Below, in pieces: positions 28,392-37,517 of a stretch of DNA of 64,000 nucleotides. Below the pieces are notes generated by a model that was not told the origin of the DNA, did no database searches, and saw only the letters and a program-made list of their open reading frames with translations. The position numbers and the translations under genes were made by a program. Within the stretch, counting starts at the first letter, position 1. Each line of letters begins with the position of its first letter. This DNA comes from Pseudogemmobacter hezensis (GTDB taxonomy: Bacteria > Pseudomonadota > Alphaproteobacteria > Rhodobacterales > Rhodobacteraceae): the NCBI RefSeq assembly GCF_013155295.1, contig NZ_JABJXT010000005.1, positions 186,001-250,000 on the forward strand, written 5' to 3'.

Positions 28392-31300
28392 CCGCCTATG
28401 CCGAACTTTGTGTCACCACCAACTTCACCTTCCTAACGGGCGCTTCGCATCCCGAAGAACTGGTGACGCGGGCAGCCGAACTGGGGCTGACGGCCATCGC
28501 GATCACCGACCGGAATTCGGTGGCCGGTGTGGTTCGGGCCTTCTCGGCACTGGAGGAATTGGCGCGGCTGCGGGAAGCCGAACATGCCGGTGACGAAGGT
28601 CCGGCGATCCGGTCAAAGCAGGTTACCGATCCGTCCAGCCGGCAGCAGCTGTTAAGCGGCCAGACCCCGAGCGTTGCGGGGATGCAACCGGAGAGCCCCC
28701 TGCCCCGCCTGATCCCCGGCGCCCGTCTGGCCTTCACCGACAGTCTCGTCGAATGGCTGGCCCTGCCCACAGATATAAACGCCTGGTCGCGGTTGACCCG
28801 GCTCCTGTCCCTCGGCAAGCGCCGCGCCCCAAAGGGCGAGTGCTATCTGCAGGAGGCGGATCTGCTGGACTGGGGCCTGGGCATGATCCTGATCGCGCTG
28901 CCGCCAGATGTCCTGGACGCCGAGCCGCCCGCGCTGCATCGGATAGAGACCAGCCTTCGACAGGTTTCCCGCAGATTCGCCGGGCAATGCTATCTCGGGG
29001 CAGCGCCCTTCTATGACGGACAGGATCAGGAGCGGATAGACCGGATCGCCATCCTCTCCCAGGCCACCGGCTTGCCCAAGGTCGCCGTGGGTGAAGTCAT
29101 GATGCACCGCTCGGCACGCCGGCCGCTGGCGGATGTGCTGACCTGCCTGCGTGAGGGCTGCACCATCGATACCATCGGCGAGCGACGGCTGGCCAATGGT
29201 GAACGCCGCCTGAAGTCCGGCGCCGAGATGGCCCGGATGTTCCATCGTTACCCGGCGGCGATCCGCCGCTCGGTCGAGATCGCAGACCGCTGCGCCTTCC
29301 GGCTCGACCAGCTGCGCTACCAATACCCCGATGAAGCACAGGATGGCGAACCGGCACAGGCAAGGCTGGAGCGTCTGGCCCGTGAGGGACTCCAGCTTCG
29401 GTATCCCGACGGGGCCCCGCCAAAGATCTTGACGCGGGTCGAGAAGGAACTGCGGCTGATCGCCGAGGTGGATTACGCACCTTACTTCCTGACGGTCCAT
29501 GACATCGTGGTCTTCGCACGGTCCCGTGGGATCCTCTGCCAGGGGCGCGGCTCGGCCGCCAATTCGGTGGTCTGCTATCTTCTTGGCATAACCGAGGTCC
29601 CGCCGGAGAGCATTACCCTGATCTTCGAACGTTTCATCTCGAAGGACCGCGGCGAGCCACCCGACATCGACGTCGACTTCGAGCACGAGCGGCGGGAAGA
29701 AGTGATCCAATGGATCTATGAGCGCTACACACGCGAGCGCGCTGGCCTGACCGCTGTCGTGATCCATTTCCGGTCCCGGGCTGCGATCCGTGAGGTCGGC
29801 AAGGTCATGGGGCTGAGCCAGGATGTGATCGCCCGGCTCTCGGGGCAGATCTGGGGATCATCTTCTTCGGCTCCGGGAGAGGACCGATTGCGGGATGCCG
29901 GGTTGAACGCGGACAACTCCCGTGTCGCGCTGGCCATGCAGCTGATTGGCGAGATCATCGGCTTTCCCCGGCACCTGTCGCAGCATGTCGGCGGTTTCGT
30001 CATCACTCATGGCCGGCTGGACGAGCTGTGTCCGATCGAGAACGCGGCCATGGAAGATCGCACCGTTATTGAATGGGACAAAGACGATATCGACGCACTC
30101 GGCCTTCTGAAGGTGGATATCCTTGCGCTTGGCATGCTGACGGCTATCCGCAAAGCCTTCGGGTTGATCGAGGATCACCGGGGCAGGAGGCTGACGCTGG
30201 CAAATGTCCCGACGGAGGATGGTCAGGTCTATGAAATGCTCTGCCGTGCCGATGCCATCGGGGTTTTCCAGGTGGAAAGCCGGGCGCAGCTCAACTTCCT
30301 GCCCCGTATGCAGCCGCGCAAATTCTACGATCTCGTCTGCGAGGTCGCCATCGTCCGGCCTGGCCCGATCCAGGGCGGCATGGTGCATCCCTTCATCAAT
30401 CGCCGACAGGGGAAGGAGAAGGTCGAGGATCTGGGCTCTGCGATGATGGAAGTGCTTGGACGCACCTATGGTGTTCCGCTGTTTCAGGAACAGGCGATGC
30501 AGATCGCCGTGGTCGCGGCGGGCTTCTCGCCGGTGGAAGCGGACCGGCTGCGCCGCAGCCTCGCGACCTTCAAACGCATGGGAACCATTGGCTCGTTCCG
30601 GGATCGGTTCATCGGCGGCATGTTGGCACGCGGCTATGACGCCGAGTTCGCGGCACGCTGCTTTGCTCAGATCGAGGGCTTTGGCAGCTACGGGTTCCCG
30701 GAAAGCCACGCCGCGAGCTTTGCGCGGTTGGTCTATATCTCAGCCTGGCTGAAGCATCATCATCAGGCGATCTTCACCTGCGCATTGCTGAACGCGCAAC
30801 CGATGGGCTTCTACGCACCTGCGCAGCTGATCCGGGATGCCCGGGATCACGGTGTCGAGGTGCGGCCGGTCTCGGTGAACCATTCGGAATGGGATTGCAC
30901 GCTGGAGCGCCGCCCGGACGATGCGCTCGCCTTGAGGCTCGGGTTCCGACAGATCAAGGGCATGCGGGAGGAAGATGCGGGCTGGATCGTCGCCGCCCGT
31001 GGTAACGGCTATCCCGATGTCGAGAGCCTGTGGCGACGGGCAGGGGTCCATCCTGATGCGCTGGAGCGCCTGGCGGAAGGGGACGCCTGTGCCTGCCTGG
31101 GGCAGAACCGGCGTGACATGCTGTGGCAAGCGAAATCCCTGAAGGCGCCAAAACCGCTGCCATTGTTCGGCATGGATGGGGAAGGGGGCACGGAGCCTTC
31201 TGTGCATCTTCCGCAGATGACTCTTGGACAAGAGGTGATCGAGGACTATCTGGCGCTTCGGCTTTCGTTGCGGGCTCATCCGCTGGAGCTGTTGCGGCCA

Positions 31301-31738
31301 AACTTGCCGGAAAGCCTACCACATGAGCGGCTGGTTGGGGCGAAGGGCAGGGTGATCGTCACGGGCCTCGTCATCACCCGGCAACGACCGGGAACCGCGT
31401 CTGGCGTGGTCTTCCTCACACTGGAAGATGAGACCGGTGTTGCCAATGTCGTGGTCTGGAAGAATGTCTATGAGGCCTTCCGAAAGGCGGTGATTGCCGG
31501 ACGGCTGTTGCGGGTGACTGGCAGGATAGAGCGGGATGGCGCCGTCGTTCACCTCGTTGCAGAGCAGATTGAAGATCTTTCGCCGCGCCTTGCGACGATT
31601 GGGCAGCAGTTGAAGATCGGGGCTGAGACCGAGCGGGCAGGGGAGACGATGCGGCCGATCCGAACCGGGGGCAGGGCGGTTGCGCGGCATCCTCGCGAGC
31701 AGGCGCGAAAGCTGTTCCCCAGCAGGGATTTTCACTGA
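28388..31738 (+). CDS. dnaE2: Error-prone DNA polymerase DnaE2 (ImuC)
   Basis: A 1116-residue C-family polymerase. In order: PHP domain (YAELCVTTNFTFLTGASHPEE), palm with PDIDVDFEHERREEV and GRGSAANSVVCYLLGIT, fingers, and an OB domain near the C-terminus (IVTGLVITRQRPGTASGVVF). It performs damage-induced mutagenic synthesis with ImuA and ImuB. GTG at 28388 overlaps the imuB stop (GTGA). About 45 extra residues lie between the first PHP strand set and PGARLAF compared with textbook DnaE2; this looks like a lineage insertion and not an error. Confidence 0.93.
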   Translation: MTAYAELCVTTNFTFLTGASHPEELVTRAAELGLTAIAITDRNSVAGVVRAFSALEELARLREAEHAGDEGPAIRSKQVTDPSSRQQLLSGQTPSVAGMQPESPLPRLIPGARLAFTDSLVEWLALPTDINAWSRLTRLLSLGKRRAPKGECYLQEADLLDWGLGMILIALPPDVLDAEPPALHRIETSLRQVSRRFAGQCYLGAAPFYDGQDQERIDRIAILSQATGLPKVAVGEVMMHRSARRPLADVLTCLREGCTIDTIGERRLANGERRLKSGAEMARMFHRYPAAIRRSVEIADRCAFRLDQLRYQYPDEAQDGEPAQARLERLAREGLQLRYPDGAPPKILTRVEKELRLIAEVDYAPYFLTVHDIVVFARSRGILCQGRGSAANSVVCYLLGITEVPPESITLIFERFISKDRGEPPDIDVDFEHERREEVIQWIYERYTRERAGLTAVVIHFRSRAAIREVGKVMGLSQDVIARLSGQIWGSSSSAPGEDRLRDAGLNADNSRVALAMQLIGEIIGFPRHLSQHVGGFVITHGRLDELCPIENAAMEDRTVIEWDKDDIDALGLLKVDILALGMLTAIRKAFGLIEDHRGRRLTLANVPTEDGQVYEMLCRADAIGVFQVESRAQLNFLPRMQPRKFYDLVCEVAIVRPGPIQGGMVHPFINRRQGKEKVEDLGSAMMEVLGRTYGVPLFQEQAMQIAVVAAGFSPVEADRLRRSLATFKRMGTIGSFRDRFIGGMLARGYDAEFAARCFAQIEGFGSYGFPESHAASFARLVYISAWLKHHHQAIFTCALLNAQPMGFYAPAQLIRDARDHGVEVRPVSVNHSEWDCTLERRPDDALALRLGFRQIKGMREEDAGWIVAARGNGYPDVESLWRRAGVHPDALERLAEGDACACLGQNRRDMLWQAKSLKAPKPLPLFGMDGEGGTEPSVHLPQMTLGQEVIEDYLALRLSLRAHPLELLRPNLPESLPHERLVGAKGRVIVTGLVITRQRPGTASGVVFLTLEDETGVANVVVWKNVYEAFRKAVIAGRLLRVTGRIERDGAVVHLVAEQIEDLSPRLATIGQQLKIGAETERAGETMRPIRTGGRAVARHPREQARKLFPSRDFH

Positions 31739-31780
31739 TCATCAGATAGATTCGTGGACGTTTGTCACGTAAACCCTTGT

Positions 31781-32878
31781 CTAAGCGTGGTTTCCGGCCG
31801 GAAACTGTCTGTGTCTGTGCGCGGCAGTAAGGGATCGAAACATTCGATGGACGTTAAGTGCACCGTTTTGAGCTTTTTTCAGTAGCGAGTGCAGGTAAAC
31901 AGCTGGTTGCCTGATTTGGGGATAAGCTTGTGTGAGGCCAAGAACTGCTAGAGTGTGACCCTGCTCTCCAAGTACGGAGCGAGCGTCTTGCAGCATACTT
32001 TCTCGAATACCTAGGCTCGGACCTAGCTGGTTGGCCAGATTGCAGAGGTCACTCCATGTCTTCGGTGGGGTAAGCGCGAATTCCATAGCTGTGCTGGCAC
32101 GCGCTAAGCATTCGCCGAGTGATACGGGGGCGCTTTTGTGGTGGTTTGGCTTTGTTGCAGGTGCTGTTTGTTCTAATTCTATAGATTCTTTATTTGAACT
32201 ATGAATGTCTCGGTCAATTTGACCGTCGCTGTCGGACAAATTTGTTGATTCATGCTCGCATGATTGGAGTCTTTGAGCCGATGTGAAGTCATCCAGCTTG
32301 GAGATTGCGTCTTCCAAGGCTTCTACTGAAGTGTTTCGGCGCAGAAGTCTGTACAGTGACAAGAGGTCCTGTTCACGTTCGGGATGGCGTTGGATGGTTT
32401 GGTAAAGGCGATCCCTAAGCAGGGCTTTACGGGCTTGGATCTGAGCTGCTGTATATGCTTCCTGTTCCGCAAGAGCTTGTAGTCGCGGAAGGGCATCTCG
32501 CAACGGGGAAACGTCGAAACCATATGACAGAACAATGAAGCCCGTCTCATCGCGGACCGTGTAACGCTTTCGATTGGGACTTTGCTGCCGATAGATAAGT
32601 CCGATGCTTTCGAGTCTACCGAGGTGGCGCCGCAGGGTTCGTTCGTCGATGCCGTCGCAGCGCTCCTGCAGCGTGGTGTTGGAAGCATGGACGAAGGGTG
32701 AGCGGTTCCAGTCCTGAGTAGGGATAAGCGAGAGAAGTCCTCTCAGAACGGCAATGCTCCGATCCTTGAGACCCAGGGCTTTGCGGGCTTTTCGGACGAT
32801 ATCAAAAGCGGCCCAGCGAGGGTCAGTGGGCGCAAGCGAACAGGACGCCTGGCGACGGTATTGTTGGATGTTCTGCAT
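31781..32878 (-). CDS. repC: Replication initiator RepC
   Basis: A 365-residue RepC, initiator of repABC plasmids. The N-terminal winged-helix part (NRSPFVHASNTTLQERCDGI then RTLRRHLGRLESIGLI) binds the origin; the linker (about 200-250) is Ser/Thr/Gln-rich; the C-terminus (SLGIRESMLQDARSVLGEQG) is the second helical domain. It is separated from repB by a 262-bp spacer that carries the antisense RNA. Codon use and base content are more A+T-rich than the flanks. Its end faces the dnaE2 stop at 42 bp. Confidence 0.92.
   Translation of the reverse strand: MQNIQQYRRQASCSLAPTDPRWAAFDIVRKARKALGLKDRSIAVLRGLLSLIPTQDWNRSPFVHASNTTLQERCDGIDERTLRRHLGRLESIGLIYRQQSPNRKRYTVRDETGFIVLSYGFDVSPLRDALPRLQALAEQEAYTAAQIQARKALLRDRLYQTIQRHPEREQDLLSLYRLLRRNTSVEALEDAISKLDDFTSAQRLQSCEHESTNLSDSDGQIDRDIHSSNKESIELEQTAPATKPNHHKSAPVSLGECLARASTAMEFALTPPKTWSDLCNLANQLGPSLGIRESMLQDARSVLGEQGHTLAVLGLTQAYPQIRQPAVYLHSLLKKAQNGALNVHRMFRSLTAAHRHRQFPAGNHA
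32150..32230. other. Candidate replication origin inside repC
   Basis: The most A+T-rich part of repC lies here and ends in a perfect 15-bp inverted repeat, CGGTCAA-T-TTGACCG, at 32211-32225. In studied repABC plasmids the origin is an A+T-rich segment within repC, so this is the natural candidate. The position is inferred from that rule and the dyad. Confidence 0.45.
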
Positions 32879-33047
32879 GTCACTTCACGCAGACAGAGGA
32901 ATCCTGATGATATCTCGAACTGGAGATGCAAAAACCTGCTGCGTCCTGCGGTAAGCAGCGGGACAAAAGGTCAGCAATGCCCAAAATTCTTCCGTTCACC
33001 GCTTATGCGATGTTGCAGTAGAATCAGCCCTGAGCTAGAGTCTCGCT

Positions 33048-33121
33048 ATACACTGTGCGAAAAAAGGGTTGGCGCCCTTTCTAGCTTCGGGCCTCTCGGG
33101 ATACCTCTCGGGAGGCCTTTT
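33048..33121 (+). ncRNA. Antisense counter-transcribed RNA of the repB-repC spacer
   Basis: repABC plasmids encode a small antisense RNA in the repB-repC spacer that lowers RepC synthesis and sets incompatibility. On the plus strand a promoter can be read as TTGCAG (33013-33018), a 17-base spacer, and TAGAGT (33036-33041); transcription from about 33048 would run through a small AAAGGG/CCCTTT hairpin into a strong terminator. Length about 74 bases. The start is estimated. Confidence 0.65.
33090..33121 (+). terminator. Intrinsic terminator of the antisense RNA
   Basis: GGCCTCTCGGGA and TCTCGGGAGGCC pair around a TACC loop in a 12-step stem with two G-T steps, followed by TTTT. On the opposite strand the same hairpin would lie in the repC leader, where it can serve in attenuation. 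Confidence 0.75.
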
Positions 33122-33140
33122 CTGTCTGATTTGTGCTCCT

Positions 33141-34136
33141 CTATTGTTGCTGCTCTGTCTTTTTCTGTGCTTCAACAAGCGCAAGAAGTGCTTGTTCAGG
33201 GTTTGTTGAGATCCACTGATGCAAGGCCTGCGAACTTGCACTTGTGACAGTGATGGTAGCACTGCGCGTATTGGACCTGACGATGCCGATCCTTGATGCT
33301 GCGCTTTGCGGTGCAACCGACTTCTGACGAGATGATGTGGCTTTGAGCGCCGCAGATACCATACGTTCCAACTCATCGAAACGGTCGTCAGAGATCGCGC
33401 CACGATCACGCATCTCTAAAACACCAAGCACAAATTCGCGTTGGTTTCCGGGCGGAAACCCTGCTTTTTCAATCATTTGCGCTACTCTATACCACCGGTC
33501 CCTACCGACCTTGTGGGCGGGTCCAACAGCGTCTACAAGCCCATGGTCGAGCTTGCTCATGACTTGCCTCATCCGAGAGAGCCCGGTGAGTTTTTCGCCG
33601 CTCCTTCGGGCTTTCTGGTCGATGTTGAGCGCATCGCAAATCAGTTCGTCTGACTTTCCTGCGTCGTCCAACTGCTTGGCGAAGAGTGCCTTCTCAATCC
33701 AGCTCAAGTCTTTACGAAAGGTGTTCTCTTGACCTTGCGCAATAATAGCCTCGTCTTCCTCGAGGTCCCGAACCAAGGCCTTGGCGGGCAGATCGAGGCT
33801 ACGCAATGCGGCGAGACGCCGTCTCCCGTAGACAATCCGAAACCTGCCGCCCGCCGATGGACTGACAAGGATCGGGATCAGCTGGCCCTGTTCGCGAATG
33901 CTGTTGGCAAGGTCTATGACGTCCGGATCGTCGTCCGCAATTCGGTCTTTGAACTGGGATTCATCAATGAGCTTGGTCTCTATTTCTCGGATACTCGACG
34001 CCGCGGCTGCGTGAAGTGACTTGGCCATGGCAGAAAGAGACGGCGCTTTGGACGGCGCATCGGACATGGGTGGTTGTTGGGGGAGGGGGCTTCCAGTCTC
34101 ATCTCCGGCTATTTCGAAGCGGATTTTTCTAGCCAT
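33141..34136 (-). CDS. repB: Plasmid partition protein RepB (ParB family)
   Basis: A 331-residue ParB-type protein. The ParB/Sulfiredoxin-like N-domain (DESQFKDRIADDDPDVIDLA; GQLIPILVSPSAGGRFRIVYG then RRRLAALRSL) is followed by the helix-turn-helix DNA-binding centre (SWIEKALFAKQLDDAGKSDE) and a C-terminal dimer part. It binds parS sites and works with RepA in segregation. It begins two bases after the repA stop. Normal length. Confidence 0.93.
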   Translation of the reverse strand: MARKIRFEIAGDETGSPLPQQPPMSDAPSKAPSLSAMAKSLHAAAASSIREIETKLIDESQFKDRIADDDPDVIDLANSIREQGQLIPILVSPSAGGRFRIVYGRRRLAALRSLDLPAKALVRDLEEDEAIIAQGQENTFRKDLSWIEKALFAKQLDDAGKSDELICDALNIDQKARRSGEKLTGLSRMRQVMSKLDHGLVDAVGPAHKVGRDRWYRVAQMIEKAGFPPGNQREFVLGVLEMRDRGAISDDRFDELERMVSAALKATSSRQKSVAPQSAASRIGIVRSNTRSATITVTSASSQALHQWISTNPEQALLALVEAQKKTEQQQ

Positions 34137-34138
34137 GA

Positions 34139-35338
34139 TCAGGTGTCCTTCCGGTGCCAGGCGGACTGGATCAGCGCTTCAATTTCGGAGACGACGCCAT
34201 TGATCGACTCGATTGCGCGATCATAAGTCTGGCGGGTGAAGTCACTGCGGCTGATCTCATAAAGTGTCTGTTGCGTCAGACCCGCGTCAGAAACGGCGGA
34301 GGATTTGAGGAAAGTTTGGGTCAGAACATCGTCGCCGAACATTGTCCGCAGGAAGGCCGCCATCTGCGTTTGCGGTCCGTCATTCGGCTCAAAACGCGTA
34401 ATGAGGAACTTCATAAAATCCCAGTCAGGTGACGCCCCGACATCTGCAATTGTCTCCATGAGAGTGGCAGCGAGCTGTAAAAACTGCGCCATCGAGGCGA
34501 CGTCGAGCATGCTTGGCACAACGGTCACGAGTAGACCCGTCGACGCCACAAGCGCAGAGAGTGTTATGAACCCGAGCTGCGGCGGACAGTCAATTACCAC
34601 TACATCGTAGTCGTTTTCGACGTCTGCGATGCACAGGGCAAGCCGCTGATAGAAAGGCGGCTGCAGATTGTGCCTTAGCGCATGGGCCGTCTCTGTCTCA
34701 AACTCTGACAGAAGGAGACCGGCGGGAGCCAAGTTCAGATTGTGAAAGTAGGTCTTTCTAACGATGTCGTTGAAAGGAACGGGGTTTTCATACCTCATGG
34801 CATCGTAGACCGTGCCCATTTCGGCGAATTCAATTTCCGGGCGAAGCCCGAACATCGATGTCAGGCTTCCTTGAGGATCAAGATCGATTGCGAGGACGCG
34901 GTAGCCATCTAGGGCGAGCTTCTGGGCTAAGTGAATAGCAGTGGTTGTCTTTCCTGCTCCGCCTTTGAAGTTCGCTACTGACAGAATCTGAAGCTTGTCG
35001 TCGGCGCGCCGACCGGGGACCAGATACTGGAACTTCTTGGCACGGCTATCCTGCGCGATGATATGGCGTGTGGTATCAACTTGCTCGGCCGTGAAAGAGC
35101 GTCTGCCACGACTGTCCGTCTCGACCTCAAGCTCAACCTTGTCATTGAAGAACTGCTTGCGAAGATGATCTAGAGAAACCCCGATCAAGTCTGCGGCTTC
35201 AGCAGCGCTAAACCGTCTCAACTCCTTGGTCGCATCAGGAAGAAACGAGTTCCGCATGTTCGTATCGAGAGAACGGCTTAGGCGGGTTGCCATGGCCTGG
35301 ATCCTGCGGTCGATGCGGGTTGCCTGCTCGTTCATCAT
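34139..35338 (-). CDS. repA: Plasmid partition protein RepA (ParA family)
   Basis: A 399-residue ParA-type ATPase with an N-terminal winged helix (RRFSAAEAADLIGVSLDHLR) and a deviant Walker A (FKGGAGKTTT, residues 124-133), Walker A' (AIDLDPQGSLTSMFG) and Walker B (VVIDCPPQLGF). It moves plasmids with RepB and represses its own operon. GAGG lies close to the ATG at 35338; the adjacent ATG at 35335 has better spacing. First gene of repABC. Confidence 0.93.
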   Translation of the reverse strand: MMNEQATRIDRRIQAMATRLSRSLDTNMRNSFLPDATKELRRFSAAEAADLIGVSLDHLRKQFFNDKVELEVETDSRGRRSFTAEQVDTTRHIIAQDSRAKKFQYLVPGRRADDKLQILSVANFKGGAGKTTTAIHLAQKLALDGYRVLAIDLDPQGSLTSMFGLRPEIEFAEMGTVYDAMRYENPVPFNDIVRKTYFHNLNLAPAGLLLSEFETETAHALRHNLQPPFYQRLALCIADVENDYDVVVIDCPPQLGFITLSALVASTGLLVTVVPSMLDVASMAQFLQLAATLMETIADVGASPDWDFMKFLITRFEPNDGPQTQMAAFLRTMFGDDVLTQTFLKSSAVSDAGLTQQTLYEISRSDFTRQTYDRAIESINGVVSEIEALIQSAWHRKDT

Positions 35339-35692
35339 ACGCCTCGTGTCCGGCTGTTCCGGCTCTACTGCTCTGTGAACGCTTGCTTGGTTTATTTTTC
35401 TGTTTAGCGTTCTTAGGCAGAAATGGCAGGAACGCGAGGTTCTTACAAGCTTTTTTCTCCTCTACATGTTGCTGAGCGCGCGCATGGTAACGCTGTATCT
35501 GGAGGGCAAGGATGCCAAGTAACAGGTAAGTTACTGATTAAAAATGAAAATAATCGCGATAGGCGCGGAGGGGTGCGCAGGCTTCAGTTGAAGGCGCTCC
35601 CGCCGCTCTGCCGTTGCCTCTCTCTGGACGGCGAATCGACGTTTCCGCGAATGGCAAGAATGTGTGCCAGTGTTGGGTCGCTTTCCATACGA
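35339..35692. other. repA upstream region with two dyads
   Basis: No gene is seen in this A+T-richer spacer between repA and the recombinase. It holds an inverted repeat GCGTTC (35407-35412) / GAACGC (35430-35435) and a clean dyad AGTAAC-N6-GTTACT (35518-35535). Either may be a RepA/RepB binding site (operator or parS). The repA promoter must lie here. Confidence 0.4.
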
Positions 35693-36736
35693 TCATAGGC
35701 CCGCTGCCTTCGTTAGGTTGACCCTGAACCTGTCGCGGCGGCGCTGATACCGCCGAGTCATCTCCGCACTGGCATGGCCGAGTTGCTTCTGGACGTGGCG
35801 CTCATCGACCTCAGCCGATGACGCTAGTCCGGCGCGCAGCGAATGGCCCGAGAAGAGGGCAGGGCGGTCCTTTTCCGGCAGATCACCGCGTACCCCCGCC
35901 GCCAGTGCGGCCCGCTTGACCAACCGCGCCACTTCCCGGTCGTTCAGGCGCAGCGGACCGGGTTCGCGGCCCTTCCCGGTGATGCGGCGGAACAAAGGCC
36001 CCTGGCTGATGCGGGCGAGCTTCAGCCATAGTTCCAGAGCCTCGACGGGGCAGGTGGCGGCCGAGGAGCCGCGCCCGATCTCGACCTCGCGCCAGCCGGT
36101 CTTGCCGCGCAGGGTCACCAGCAGGCCGGCGGTCAGCACCTCGATCCAGCCGCGTCCGTCTTCGGTCTGGTCCCGGCCGGCGTCCAGACCGGTGATTTCG
36201 GAGCGCCGCAGACCGCCGGCGAACCCGATCAATAGCATCGTGCGGTCGCGCAGACCTCGCAGGCTACCGCGGTCGCAGGTCTCCAGCATCGCCAGCAGAT
36301 CCTCCGGCAGGATCGCCTCTTTCTGGCGCGGTGGCGCTGCATGGCTGTTGCGGATACCTGCAAGGACGGTGGCAATGTGGCGATCACGCCGGTCAAGGTT
36401 TAGCCCGCGTTGCGTATATGCCCAGACCAGCGCCGAGAGCCGTCGCTCGATGGTGGAAACGGCGTTTTTACGGCTGCCCACGGACTTCGCGCCAGAAGCG
36501 CAGGCGGTGATGTAAAGGCCGACAATCTGCGGATCGGGTTGAGCCGCGTCCAACCCCTCACGTCGACACCAGCCGGCGAAATGCTTCCAGTCGGCGGCAT
36601 AGGCCTTGCGGGTATTGGCGGAGCTGGCGGCTTCGGCATATCCGCGGGCGCGCTCGGCGAGATCGCGCAGGGCCGGGGGCTGGTGGTCCAGCAGGGCAGG
36701 GGAGGGGGCCGCGCTCCCGGTCGGGTCAGAGGTCAT
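35693..36736 (-). CDS. Tyrosine recombinase/integrase
   Basis: A 347-residue tyrosine recombinase. The SAM-like N-domain (NTRKAYAADWKHFAGWCRRE) is followed by the catalytic domain with Arg177 (GGLRRSE), His298 and Arg301 (GHSLRAG), His321 (LGHASAEMTRRY) and nucleophile Tyr330. It resembles plasmid resolvase-type and integrase-type recombinases that resolve multimers or mobilise cassettes. Its start overlaps the parE gene by 11 bases, so it is co-transcribed with a toxin-antitoxin pair. Confidence 0.9.
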   Translation of the reverse strand: MTSDPTGSAAPSPALLDHQPPALRDLAERARGYAEAASSANTRKAYAADWKHFAGWCRREGLDAAQPDPQIVGLYITACASGAKSVGSRKNAVSTIERRLSALVWAYTQRGLNLDRRDRHIATVLAGIRNSHAAPPRQKEAILPEDLLAMLETCDRGSLRGLRDRTMLLIGFAGGLRRSEITGLDAGRDQTEDGRGWIEVLTAGLLVTLRGKTGWREVEIGRGSSAATCPVEALELWLKLARISQGPLFRRITGKGREPGPLRLNDREVARLVKRAALAAGVRGDLPEKDRPALFSGHSLRAGLASSAEVDERHVQKQLGHASAEMTRRYQRRRDRFRVNLTKAAGL

Positions 36737-37085
36737 GGCGGCGCTCCAGCAGACGGACCAACATCCGGCGTTGCTGGTCCTGAGCGCCGAAGAACACCGC
36801 GAGGATCCGGATCAGATCCGCGGCATCGTCGGCAATGAACCAGAAGGTCGCCTTTCCGAGCGTCAACTGACGCAATCCCGGCAGCATGTCATCATGACGG
36901 CTGCCGCGATGCGGGGCAGTCGCGATGCGCTGCGAGTCGTCCAGGATGGCAAGCAGCCGCTGTCCGGCCCGTTCGTTTGCCTCGGTTGGGCTGTCGCCGA
37001 AGGAGAGGTAGCTTTCGACCAGATGATCGAGGATCAGAGAAAAGTCTCGCTCGGCGGCAGCGGCGAATTCGATGCGCCAACTCAT
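36726..37085 (-). CDS. parE: ParE/RelE family toxin
   Basis: A 119-residue toxin of the ParE/RelE fold: MSWRIEFAAAAERDFSLILD at the N-terminus, LLAILDDSQRIATAPHRGSR in the middle, and strands GLRQLTLGKATFWFIADDAAD and IRILAVFFGAQD at the end. ParE toxins poison DNA gyrase. It overlaps the antitoxin gene upstream by four bases and the recombinase downstream by 11 bases. Slightly longer than most ParE, from an extended C-terminal helix. Confidence 0.87.
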   Translation of the reverse strand: MSWRIEFAAAAERDFSLILDHLVESYLSFGDSPTEANERAGQRLLAILDDSQRIATAPHRGSRHDDMLPGLRQLTLGKATFWFIADDAADLIRILAVFFGAQDQQRRMLVRLLERRHDL

Positions 37086-37354
37086 TTCGTGGCGATATCG
37101 CCGGGTTGGGCTCCGGCAAGGGTGCCGACGCGGCGGCGCATCTCGTCGGCGGTGACGAAGGGACCGGACAGCCGTTCCGCTAGGAGAGCTTTCAGAGCAG
37201 CGCGCTCCAGTTGTTCATCCTCGGCCCTCTGGCGCAGCAGATCCAGCCCGTGCTGCACGACGGCGCTGACCGAGGCAAAGCGACCGTCCTGCACCTGCGC
37301 CCGGGCAAATGCATGATGCTCGTCGCTGAGCGAGATCGAGGATTTCACGGTCAT
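37082..37354 (-). CDS. parD: ParD-like antitoxin (CopG/ribbon-helix-helix)
   Basis: A 90-residue antitoxin. The N-terminus MTVKSSISLSDEHHAFARAQ is the ribbon-helix-helix DNA-binding fold, followed by the SVSAVVQHGLDLLRQR helix; the C-terminal part wraps the toxin. AAGGAG eight bases before ATG at 37354 decides the start over an ATG 24 bases upstream. First gene of the parD-parE-recombinase unit and its likely repressor. Confidence 0.87.
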   Translation of the reverse strand: MTVKSSISLSDEHHAFARAQVQDGRFASVSAVVQHGLDLLRQRAEDEQLERAALKALLAERLSGPFVTADEMRRRVGTLAGAQPGDIATK

Positions 37355-37517
37355 GGCGATGCTCCTTGCGCCCTTCAATGGTATGACTGGGTGGTATGCC
37401 CGTCAAGCTTTCCCGTGGAGACCACAGCAGAGCAGGGCGCCGCCGAGACGTCCCAAGCCCGAATTCAAGCCGTTTTGGCGGTCAGAACGCTCATCCTTCT
37501 ATAGAATACCAAAACGA

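Noticed and set aside
28652-29767. Leftward 371-codon frame opposite dnaE2
   Set aside because: Shadow of the PHP and palm regions of dnaE2.
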